Shown here piece after piece: positions 1-8,363 of a stretch of 14,553 nt of DNA. This stretch comes from Chloroflexota bacterium. Its GTDB lineage: Bacteria > Chloroflexota > Limnocylindria > QHBO01. The notes beneath the pieces were generated by a model. That model was not told where the DNA came from, made no database searches, and saw only the letters and a program-made list of their open reading frames with translations. The translations under genes and the position numbers were made by a program. The stretch is from contig JADLBB010000023.1 in NCBI GenBank assembly GCA_020848055.1, positions 1 to 14,553 on the forward strand, written 5' to 3'. How positions within the stretch are numbered: the first letter of the stretch is position 1; each line of letters starts with the position of its first letter.

Positions 1-557
1 CGGATGCCGCGCGCCGACGCGGCCGCGATGGCGTCGGCAGCCTCGCCGGTCGTGTCGTTGCCATCGGACAGCAGGATCATGCGCTGCTGCATGCCGGCCG
101 GCATGATGGCCGCTGCCAGGCGAACCGCGGCACCGATGTCGCTGGCTCCACCGACCGGTGCCGAGGCGGGGTCTGAGAGCACGTCGACGTCCGATGGCAG
201 CCGGTCGACCAGCGCGTTGGCGCCGAACACGACCACGCCGGCCCGATCGCCGTCGGGCATGTCCGCAACGGCCTTGCGGGCCCACTCGACCAGCTCGTCG
301 GAGGTGGCGTCGAGCATCGAGTCGGACGCGTCGAGCAGGAACACCACGGCGAGGTGGTCCGATGGCAGTGCCAGCCTGGCGCCCGCCAGCGCGCCGACCA
401 GGCACGCGGTCAGTGCCAGGCGGATGCCGAGCGAAGCGATCCGTCGCCCGCGCGGCAGGGTGCGGGAGGCCGCCAGCCAGCCGGCCACCACGATGAGCGC
501 GGCGGGCAGCGCGAGCCACAGCCAGACCGGGTCGCTGAAGTTGAACGGCAGACTCAT
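1..557 (-). CDS. VWA-domain membrane protein, partial (C-terminus off the left edge)
   Basis: The first 185 residues are visible; the rest lies beyond base 1. A membrane segment is clear at about residues 11-30 and a second at about 43-65. An exported von Willebrand A domain follows. Its MIDAS metal-binding motif DASDS is at residues 76-80 (preceded by VVFLL), and LLSDGND, typical of the VWA core, appears later. The start ATG at 557 overlaps the stop of the upstream gene (ATGA), and GGAGG lies 9 bases before it, so the start is well supported. In this family such proteins are membrane-anchored with an extracytoplasmic metal-dependent adhesion domain and act with MoxR and DUF58 proteins. It is the last visible gene of the operon. 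The full length and any C-terminal domain cannot be judged. It could be a BatB-like protein or one of the longer VWA/glutamine-amidotransferase-like fusions. Confidence 0.88.
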   Translation of the reverse strand, partial: MSLPFNFSDPVWLWLALPAALIVVAGWLAASRTLPRGRRIASLGIRLALTACLVGALAGARLALPSDHLAVVFLLDASDSMLDATSDELVEWARKAVADMPDGDRAGVVVFGANALVDRLPSDVDVLSDPASAPVGGASDIGAAVRLAAAIMPAGMQQRMILLSDGNDTTGEAADAIAAASARGI

Positions 558-2488
558 TGAGGGCTGCCTCCGAGCGGCTGTGGGCGGCGCCCGAAGGCTC
601 GCGCCACGGCCCGCCGCGTCGGCCTGTGGAACACGATCCATTCGACCGCCAGCAGTGCGAGGGCGGCCAACGCCAACGGCCACCACCACTCGGAACGCAC
701 CGGCTGACCATCACCCGGTCCACCGGCCGGGACGCGACCCATGTCGCTGATGCGCGTCGCGTCGCCGGGCGCGACGTCCGACTCGTCGGCACTGAACAGG
801 TTGACGGCGGTCGAACCGATGACCATCCCGTCGGTCACGTCGTCGGAGATCACGCGGACCTCACGCACGCCCACCCGGTCCGCACCGGGCAACGTCAACC
901 GGCCGTCGGTCACCGCGAACTCGGAAGCCTCGGAACCGGACGCGACGCTGACGCGCTCGATTAATGGATCGACCCCGACCGTGATCGACTCGCCCAGGCG
1001 CATCGACGATGGAAGGATGCCCTCGCCCGCGGGCACGACATAATCCACCAGGTTGCTCATGAGCAGCGGGAACGCGATCTGCAGCGGCAGGTCCGACTCG
1101 TCGAGGTCGAACGCGATGAGGCCGATGCGCCCTCCGCCGACCTGGCCGGCAGCCACCAGCGGATCGCCTCGCGTGCTCTCCACGACCGGGCGCAGGCCGT
1201 CGGCGAGGTCGACCTTGCGCGCGCGGCCGATATGGACCGTGCCCAGGTCGACGAATCGCAGCAGCGCCTCGTCTGGGTCCGGCCGCTCGATCACCGGACC
1301 GTCGCCACGGCCGTTGACCGTGCCGAACGCGCCATCGGCGTCGGGATCGATGTACAGCGCGGCGGCATGCGGGGGTTCGGCCGGGACCACGCCGTCGAAC
1401 ACGACCAGGCCGTACGGCGTGCCCGCCTCCTCCGCCTGCTCCATGGCCGCCGCGTAGCCGGCCTCGCTCACGGCGTACAACTCGAGGCGCGGCAGGAGGG
1501 CCAGGGCGCTCTCGAGGTAGTCGCTACCCTCGCCGACGAGCAGGGTGCGGGTCGCATCGGCGGCCGGCACGACCGCGAACGCGCTGTCGTCGAGCGACAG
1601 GGCATCGCTGCCGGCCAGGCGTGCCTCGACCGTCCGAGCCGATGCGGGCACGGTCGTGACCAGCGCTTCGGCGCGCTGCCCGGCGGCGATGGTGAGCTCC
1701 CGCGCGTCCACGAGCGCCCCGTCGGCGTATATCTCCAGGCGCCGGGTCGCATCTGACGACGACGGGTTGGTGACCGCCACGAACAGGTCGAGCTGCGCAC
1801 CGCCCGACCGACGGAGGGCCGACAGGGCAGCGATGGCCTGGTTGGCGTTCGTCTCGCCCACCCGCTCGACGACGACGGGTGCGCTCACGCCCAGGGCGGG
1901 CAGCTCGTCACCGGCGGCATCGGTCACGACCACCACCGTCGAGTCGCTGTCGCGCGTGGCCAGCGCCGATGCCAGCGCGAAGGCATCGGTCAGGTCGCCG
2001 ATGCGCTCGGTGGCGGCCAGTCCGTCGATCGCATGGCGCGCGGCCTCCCGGTCGTCGGTCTCGCTGACGAGGACCTCGGCCGTGTCGGCCGCCGCGACGA
2101 CCGTGATGCGTCCGCGATCGGGGAGGCGGTCAACCACGCTCGCGGCGGCGGCTCGGGCCTCGGCCATGCGGTCCTCGCCGGCCGCATCGGTGCCCATCGA
2201 GGCGCTGGTGTCCACGATCAGCACCACGTTGGCGGCGAGGTCCGAGGTCGTGTTGACGAACGGTCGGGCCGCGGCCACCACCACCAGCGCGGCGATCAGC
2301 AGCTGGATGAGCAGCAGCCAGCTGAAGCGCAGCCGCTGCCATGGGGCGTTGGCCTCGACGTCGCGGACCAGCTGTTGCCACAGGAAGGTGGAGCCGACCG
2401 GGTAATCCCGCCGCCGCAGTCTCAGCATGTAGAAGGCCACGATGACCGGCAGGCTGACGAGGCCGATGAGGGCCAGTGGCACGATCAC
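554..2488 (-). CDS. BatA-like membrane protein with VWA domain
   Basis: This is a 644-residue protein. The N-terminus has the two-helix layout of the BatA N-terminal family: a helix at about residues 2-22, the basic stretch RLRRRDYPVGSTFLWQQL, then a helix at about 56-76. A VWA domain follows with the MIDAS motif DTSAS at 93-97. After a long, probably exported, beta-rich region there is a C-terminal helix at about 601-620 and a basic cytoplasmic tail. I chose the GTG at 2488 because GGAGGG lies 7 bases upstream and the codon overlaps the DUF58 stop (GTGA). The frame is open 40 codons further up, but that extension lies inside DUF58 and reads as Arg/Pro-rich shadow sequence. Its 4-base overlap with the next VWA gene suggests the two are made together. 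The role in a MoxR-driven membrane complex is inferred from family and context; the substrate is unknown. Confidence 0.9.
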   Translation of the reverse strand: MIVPLALIGLVSLPVIVAFYMLRLRRRDYPVGSTFLWQQLVRDVEANAPWQRLRFSWLLLIQLLIAALVVVAAARPFVNTTSDLAANVVLIVDTSASMGTDAAGEDRMAEARAAAASVVDRLPDRGRITVVAAADTAEVLVSETDDREAARHAIDGLAATERIGDLTDAFALASALATRDSDSTVVVVTDAAGDELPALGVSAPVVVERVGETNANQAIAALSALRRSGGAQLDLFVAVTNPSSSDATRRLEIYADGALVDARELTIAAGQRAEALVTTVPASARTVEARLAGSDALSLDDSAFAVVPAADATRTLLVGEGSDYLESALALLPRLELYAVSEAGYAAAMEQAEEAGTPYGLVVFDGVVPAEPPHAAALYIDPDADGAFGTVNGRGDGPVIERPDPDEALLRFVDLGTVHIGRARKVDLADGLRPVVESTRGDPLVAAGQVGGGRIGLIAFDLDESDLPLQIAFPLLMSNLVDYVVPAGEGILPSSMRLGESITVGVDPLIERVSVASGSEASEFAVTDGRLTLPGADRVGVREVRVISDDVTDGMVIGSTAVNLFSADESDVAPGDATRISDMGRVPAGGPGDGQPVRSEWWWPLALAALALLAVEWIVFHRPTRRAVARAFGRRPQPLGGSPQ

Positions 2489-3375
2489 GAGACCACCCTC
2501 CGCCGGCGCAGCACGTCGAACAGCAGGTCCGCCAGGTCGTGGTCGGAACGAACCACCACGTACGCGCCTCCCCGGCGCGCGACGAATGATCCGATCTCGG
2601 CCTGCCACTCGGCCAGCCGGGCGCGGTATCGCTCGACGAGGTCGTCGTCACCGCTGACCTCGATCCCTTGGCCGGTCTCGTTGTCAACCAGTCGCGCGTC
2701 GGCCGGCACCTCCGGATCGAGCTCATCGGGAGCGAGGAGGTGCAGCACGGAGAGCTGGGAGCGCGTGCTGGCGAGGTCGCGCAGCGCATCGAGGTAGCCG
2801 GGGTCCATCAGGTCGCTGATCAGGATCAGCGGCCCTGACCCGCGGATGCGGCTGACGTAGTCGCGGGCCGCGGCCGCCAGGCCCGTCAGCCGCTCGCCGC
2901 GCGGCTCGGACAGGAACCTGAACAGCTCGAGCGTTCGACGCTTGCCGCGCAGCGGACGGAGCCCGTCGGCGCGGCCGTCGCCCAGGAACGCGACGCTGAC
3001 GCGGTCCATGCTGGCTAAGCCCAGGTAGGCGAGTGCCGCCGCCGCTCGCCGCGCCGCGTCGAGCTTGTTCGGCTCGCCGTAATCCATGCTGCGGCTGGCG
3101 TCGACGAGGACGTGGACGGTGACGTCCTCCTCCTCGACGAACAGCTTGACGAACAGCTTCTCGAGGCGCGCGTAGGCATTCCAGTCGAGCTGGCGCAGGT
3201 CGTCGCCGGCAGCGTAGTTGCGGTAGTCGGCGAACTCGACGCTCTGGCCGCGTCGCACGCTGCGACGCTCGCCCTTCATGCGCCCGGCCGTCAGCCGGCG
3301 CGACGCCAGCTCGAGCTGCTCCAGGCGGCGAAGGAACGCCTCGTCGAAGAACGGGGCGGGTCCGGTCGCGGTCAT
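2485..3375 (-). CDS. DUF58 domain protein
   Basis: The 296-residue protein has the full DUF58 core. EFADYRNYAAGDDLRQ at about residues 47-62 runs into LDWNAYAR and then LFVKLFVEEED. A VWA-like fold follows, with a MIDAS-type DASRS at 92-96. There is no membrane segment, so this is a cytoplasmic version; many family members carry two N-terminal helices. The start ATG at 3375 follows the MoxR stop by 15 bases, with GGTGAGG just upstream. DUF58 proteins are nearly always coded next to MoxR ATPases and VWA membrane proteins, as here. They are thought to link the ATPase to the membrane partners, but no biochemical activity is established. The end overlaps the BatA-like gene by 4 bases. Confidence 0.93.
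   Translation of the reverse strand: MTATGPAPFFDEAFLRRLEQLELASRRLTAGRMKGERRSVRRGQSVEFADYRNYAAGDDLRQLDWNAYARLEKLFVKLFVEEEDVTVHVLVDASRSMDYGEPNKLDAARRAAAALAYLGLASMDRVSVAFLGDGRADGLRPLRGKRRTLELFRFLSEPRGERLTGLAAAARDYVSRIRGSGPLILISDLMDPGYLDALRDLASTRSQLSVLHLLAPDELDPEVPADARLVDNETGQGIEVSGDDDLVERYRARLAEWQAEIGSFVARRGGAYVVVRSDHDLADLLFDVLRRRRVVS
2496..2501 (-). promoter_or_regulatory. Shine-Dalgarno site for the BatA-like gene
   Basis: GGAGGG on the minus strand sits 7 bases before the GTG at 2488. It decides the start in favour of GTG over upstream in-frame codons. It lies inside the end of the DUF58 coding sequence, as expected for coupled translation. Confidence 0.7.
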
Positions 3376-3390
3376 CGCCTCACCGGCCGG

Positions 3391-4412
<1,022 letters not shown>

Positions 4413-4416
<4 letters not shown>

Positions 4417-6257
4417 TCGGCTGGCTCCAGGCGTGAGAAGTAGTCGCGGACGAAGTCCTTGAGGGTGATCGGCACCTGCTGCTGATCGAGCGCGGTCTGC
4501 GCGTAGTTGTAGAAGAGGTCGTAGACGCTCCGATACGGCACGACGCTGTCGCTGTCGAACCCGGCCCCGGTGCCCGTGCCGGTCTGCTCGTTGCCCCCGT
4601 CACCGCCGCTGCCGGCGATGAAGTCGGGGTCGCCCGGCCGGCCGAAGCGGTCGAAGTCGGTCAGGATGCTGTTGAGGCCGTCGACGCCGAAGTCCTTGTT
4701 GCCCTGGCTCGGCCCGTCGAAGCCCCCGGTGCGCAGCCCGCCGCTCGGGATGCGACGCACGTTCGTGCCGCCGCCGCCGCCCGGTTGCTGGCCGGTGCCG
4801 GGCTGATTGCCGGGCTGATTCCCCGGCTGATTGCCCGGCTGATTCCCGGGCTGATTGCCCGGCTGATTCCCGGGCTGGTTGCCCGGCTGGTTCCCTGGCT
4901 GGTTACCGGGCTGGTTGCCCGGCTGATTACCGGGTTGCCCGGATGATCCTGGCTGGCCCGATCCGCCTGGCTGGCCAGATCCGCCCGGCTGCCCCGATCC
5001 GCCCGGCTGCCCCGATCCGCCCGGCTGCCCGGATGCGCCGGGCTGATTCTGCGACTGACCCGTTGGCTGGCCGGCCCGCGCGACCTGGCGGGCGCCATCC
5101 TGCAGCGCCGACTGCGCGCTGACCACGTCACGCTGGAGCTCTCGGTCGCGATCGGCCGAGCGGAAGGCGTCGGCCGCCCGTTCGAGCGCATCGGATGCCG
5201 CCTGTCGATCCTGTTCGCTCCCGGTCCGTGAAGCTCGTTCCAGGGCGTCCGCCGCTTCGGCCAGAGCCTTCGCCGCCTGCGGTTGCGAGGCGGCTCCGTT
5301 CTGCGCGGCCTGTCGCATCTCGGCGGCGCGGGCCGCAGCGTCGGCCTGGGTCATGCTGCCCGCCTCCTCGGCGAGCTGGTCGAGATCGTCGGCCGCCTGC
5401 TCCGGGTCGCCTTCGGGGTTGGCCTCGTCGTCGTTGGTCGCCGCGCGCGATGCCGCGCGAGCCAGCTGGCTCAGTCCCACGTCGCGCTGCGCGGCATCGG
5501 GGTCGGTCATGCGCGACAGCTCCTCCTGCACCGATCCGATGCGGGCCAAGGTCGCCTCGCGATCCGCTCCCTGCTCGCGCAGCTGGCGCGCGAGCTCGCG
5601 AAGCTGCCGCTCCAGCTCGTCGCGCCGCGGGTCGGGGTTCTCGACGTTCTGCTCGGCGACCTCGTTGGCCACCTCCTCCACGCGCTCCGCCACGCGCTCG
5701 GCGGCCTCGCGCGCCGCCTGTCGCTGCGCCAGCAGGTCGTCCTGCGGGTTCGGCCACGCCACCAGCAACAGGGTCATGGCCAGACCGATGCCGGCCACCG
5801 CCAGCGGCCTCCGCGCGACGCGTGGGACGAAGGCAGAGCGCGGATCGACGCCGTTGAGCCGGTCACGCGCGTCGGCCAGCTGCAGGGCCTCCAGCTCATC
5901 GGTCGCGTCCCGGCCGGCCAGCTCAAGCGCCGTTCCGATGCGCTGTCGCAGCCCGAGCTCCTCGTCGGCGCGGCGAGCGGCCTCGACCAGCGACGGGCGT
6001 TGCCTGGCGGCGACCACCAGCCATACCAGCAGGCCGGCGGCGACGACCCCGACCTGGATCGCCGGCGCCTGCTCGATCGGGAAGGCGCGGGCCAGCAACT
6101 GTACGCCGGCGATTGCCAGCAGCGCGCCAGCCACGACGAAGAAGGCGGAGCGCACCGCCCTTCGCCACCACAGGCGTCGTCGCAGCTGCCGAAGGCGGGC
6201 GAGCGCGCCGGCACCCATGCGCGAGGTGACGGTGCGGGCGACTGTGCGGTCAGTCAT
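4413..6257 (-). CDS. DUF4175-like membrane protein with helical region and Gln-Pro-Gly repeats
   Basis: This 614-residue protein has an unusual layout. Two N-terminal helices lie at about residues 36-57 and 68-84, and a third at about 151-168. A long, charged, Ala/Glu/Arg/Gln-rich helical and probably coiled-coil region follows (about 170-395). Next comes a low-complexity stretch of GGSGQP and NQPG repeats (about 400-495), then a Gly-rich segment. A compact C-terminus (about 573-614) has a PYRSVYDLFYNYAQTALDQQ-type sequence and ends in FVRDYFSRLEPAE. The layout resembles DUF4175-like proteins found in MoxR/DUF58/VWA operons, but I cannot confirm the family. The start at 6257 overlaps the permease gene by 8 bases and has only a weak ribosome-binding sequence; Met14 is a possible alternative. 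It ends in an ATGA overlap with MoxR. A tether or scaffold between membrane and partners is plausible but inferred. Confidence 0.8.
4801..4932 (-). repeat. 12-base in-frame tandem repeat coding NQPG (about 11 units)
   Basis: Units of the form CTGATT/CTGGTT plus a GC-rich spacer repeat every 12 bases and code Asn-Gln-Pro-Gly about eleven times. Neighbouring units often alternate in the spacer between TTGCC and TTCCC endings, which suggests growth by duplication of a 24-base pair of units. The repeat is inside the DUF4175-like gene and keeps its frame, so it is a length-variable linker in the protein. Confidence 0.9.
4937..5043 (-). repeat. 18-base in-frame tandem repeat coding GGSGQP (about 6 units)
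   Basis: Units such as GATCCGCCCGGCTGCCCC repeat every 18 bases on the plus strand and read GGSGQP on the minus strand. The outer units are slightly diverged (Ala or Ser in place of one Gly). The block lies directly next to the NQPG repeat and extends the same flexible linker. Confidence 0.85.
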
Positions 6258-7386
6258 CGGTTGGATCCATCGGCACGATGCCCGCGTCCGCCGACTCGGT
6301 CACCAGGTTGGCGGCTGGGCCCGGATGCCGGCGTCGAAGTCCGCCGCGCATGCCGGGCGGCACGATGAGTCGCATCGAGGCGACGGTCAGGATGACCGCG
6401 ACGATCACGAGCGTGATCGAGATGCGTGACCACCAATAGCCCGGACCGAGCATCGGGCCGATCGTGTCTGGGTCGATCGGATTGCCGAGATTGTCGATCG
6501 GCTGGCATCGCCCGGACTCGTCGCACATCATGCCGTTGCCTCCGAGGGTCACAGACTCTCCCCGTAGTCCGGCGAGCATGCTGCTGATCCCGCCGAACGA
6601 GGTGCTCTCGGTGGCGCTGATGACGTCGAGCATGGCCACGCCCGGATTCACGTACAGCAGCGCCTCTGGCGCCGTCTTGCGAGGGCCGACGTCGAAGCCG
6701 CCGCTCGACTGGTTGGCGAAGACCATCCAGAACACGAAGACGGCCGTGGTTCCCAGCGTCATGGCCAGCACGGTGATGTACGTCAGCACGGTGGCTGCCT
6801 GGGTGCGCTTGAGCAACGCGGAGTAGAACAGCCCGACCGCGCCGAGCCCCACCGCCACCGCCAGCAGCACGACCTGTTGGTGCACGATGTCCATGACCGT
6901 CGCGCCGCCGTACATCAGCACGATGGCGGTGATGGGTATGGCGGCCACGATCATGAGCACCACGTAAGCCAGAGCCGCCGCCAGTTTGCCAACCACGATG
7001 GCGCCGGGCCGCATCGGCGTGCTGATCAACAGGTCGAGCGTCTGCTTCTCGCGCTCAAGGCTCACCTGGCCGGCCGTGGCCGCCGGGGCGATGAAGCAGA
7101 TGAGGATCAACTGGAAGATCGAGAGGACCATGAAGATCGCCGATCCGACCATGGCAGAGGCGTTGGCGCTCATCCCGAAGCCGGCGCTCGTCGCCGGGGC
7201 GCTGATGAGGTAGACCCCGTACGCGATCAGCGCCAGGAGACCCAGGTAGATCGTCAACAGGATGAACGCGCGTCTCCCGCGCATTCGCGAGCGCAGCTCC
7301 TTGACCATGATCGTTGCGACCGCGCCGATGAACTCACGCACTGCCGAATGCCGCACTGGCGCCATGGCAATCGCTTCGCTGGTCAT
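6250..7386 (-). CDS. ABC-2 type transporter permease
   Basis: This 378-residue protein has about six membrane helices: 41-61, 80-104, 136-158, 170-190, 198-222 and 319-340. Between helices 2 and 3 is EREKQTLDLLISTPMRPG, the conserved cytoplasmic signature of ABC-2 permeases related to GldF/NatB. A stretch of about 95 residues between helices 5 and 6 is probably extracytoplasmic and contains two Cys (288 and 294) that could pair. The start ATG at 7386 overlaps the ATPase stop (ATGA) and has GAGGAG 8 bases upstream. A longer open frame exists, but it only shadows the ATPase gene. It should pair with the ATPase encoded just upstream. Family members export or extrude diverse substrates, and nothing here identifies the cargo. 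Confidence 0.92.
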   Translation of the reverse strand: MTSEAIAMAPVRHSAVREFIGAVATIMVKELRSRMRGRRAFILLTIYLGLLALIAYGVYLISAPATSAGFGMSANASAMVGSAIFMVLSIFQLILICFIAPAATAGQVSLEREKQTLDLLISTPMRPGAIVVGKLAAALAYVVLMIVAAIPITAIVLMYGGATVMDIVHQQVVLLAVAVGLGAVGLFYSALLKRTQAATVLTYITVLAMTLGTTAVFVFWMVFANQSSGGFDVGPRKTAPEALLYVNPGVAMLDVISATESTSFGGISSMLAGLRGESVTLGGNGMMCDESGRCQPIDNLGNPIDPDTIGPMLGPGYWWSRISITLVIVAVILTVASMRLIVPPGMRGGLRRRHPGPAANLVTESADAGIVPMDPTDD

Positions 7387-8363
7387 GCTGCCTGCTCCTC
7401 GCCATCTGCCTGGCCGGTTACCTTCAGGAAGATCTCCTCCAGGTCGCTGGTGGCCTGCGTGAATCCCACGACCGCGTGACCGGCCTCGACCATCGCGTGC
7501 AGCAGGCTCGCCTGCTCCGCCGCGCCGCCGTCGAACGCGGCCTCGATGCGAGTCACCCCGTCGGATCCTGCGACGTGCAGGACGTCGCCGACGCGCGGAT
7601 TGGTTCCGAGCCACGCCGCGGCCGCATCAGCCGCCTTAGGGTCGCCCAGCACGTCGATGCGCAGGAGGGCCGACGCGCGCAGGGATCGCTCGATGTCGCG
7701 GATGCTGCCGGAGCGCAGGACGCGGCCATGGTCGATGATGGCCACGCCGGTGCACATCTCGCCCAGCTCGGGCAGGATGTGGCTGCTGACCAGGATCGTC
7801 TTGCCCATGCCGCTGAGGGCCTTGAGGATCTCGCGCATCTCGACCCGCGCCCGCGGATCCAGGCCCGAGGCCGGTTCGTCGAGGATCAGCAGGGCCGGGT
7901 CGTGGACCAGCGTGTGCGCCAGGCACAGGCGCTGGCGCATGCCGCGCGAGAGGGTCTCGACGTACGCGTCGCGCCGGTCCGACAGGCCGACGATCTCGAG
8001 CAGCTCGGAGATCATGGTCGGGCGCTTGCGCGCGGGTACCTCGTAGCAGCGCGCGAAGAAGTCGAGATACTCCCACACTCGCAGGTCGTCATACACGCCG
8101 TAGAAGTCGGGCATGTAGCCCATCCGTCGCCGGACCTCGATCGGATCCGCTCCGACCGGGATGCCGGTGACGAACGCCTCGCCGGCGGTGGGCGCGAGCA
8201 GCGTGGCCAGGATCTTCATGGTCGTCGTCTTGCCGGCACCGTTGGGTCCCACCAATCCGTAGATCTCGCCCGGCCCCACCCACAGGTCGACGCCGGCAAC
8301 GGCCAACTGGTCGTCGTAGCGCTTGACGAGGCCGCGGGTCTCGACGACGGGGGTGACGGTCAT
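7383..8363 (-). CDS. ABC transporter ATP-binding protein (GldA/CcmA-like)
   Basis: This is a 326-residue nucleotide-binding subunit. Walker A is GPNGAGKT at residues 39-46, the signature is LSRGMRQR at 138-145, Walker B LLILDEP at 158-164 with the D-loop SGLDP, and the switch His is H195 in LVSSH. Where the Q-loop Gln is expected, the sequence reads GYMPDFYGVYDDL with Asp86. The C-terminal 100 residues form the regulatory extension usual in ABC-2 ATPases. The start ATG at 8363 overlaps the upstream stop (ATGA); 74 further open codons upstream are shadow sequence of that gene. It should energise the permease encoded immediately downstream. Gene pairs of this kind next to a MoxR/DUF58/VWA block recall gld-like clusters, but gliding itself is not implied. 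Confidence 0.95.
   Translation of the reverse strand: MTVTPVVETRGLVKRYDDQLAVAGVDLWVGPGEIYGLVGPNGAGKTTTMKILATLLAPTAGEAFVTGIPVGADPIEVRRRMGYMPDFYGVYDDLRVWEYLDFFARCYEVPARKRPTMISELLEIVGLSDRRDAYVETLSRGMRQRLCLAHTLVHDPALLILDEPASGLDPRARVEMREILKALSGMGKTILVSSHILPELGEMCTGVAIIDHGRVLRSGSIRDIERSLRASALLRIDVLGDPKAADAAAAWLGTNPRVGDVLHVAGSDGVTRIEAAFDGGAAEQASLLHAMVEAGHAVVGFTQATSDLEEIFLKVTGQADGEEQAA
7395..7400 (-). promoter_or_regulatory. Shine-Dalgarno site for the ABC permease
   Basis: GAGGAG on the minus strand lies 8 bases before the ATG at 7386, inside the end of the ATPase gene. It supports this start over the open frame that continues 76 codons upstream. Confidence 0.65.

Noticed and set aside
2489..2608. 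40-codon upstream extension of the BatA-like gene
   Set aside because: The extension is inside DUF58 and Arg/Pro-rich, and a good ribosome-binding site marks the GTG at 2488.
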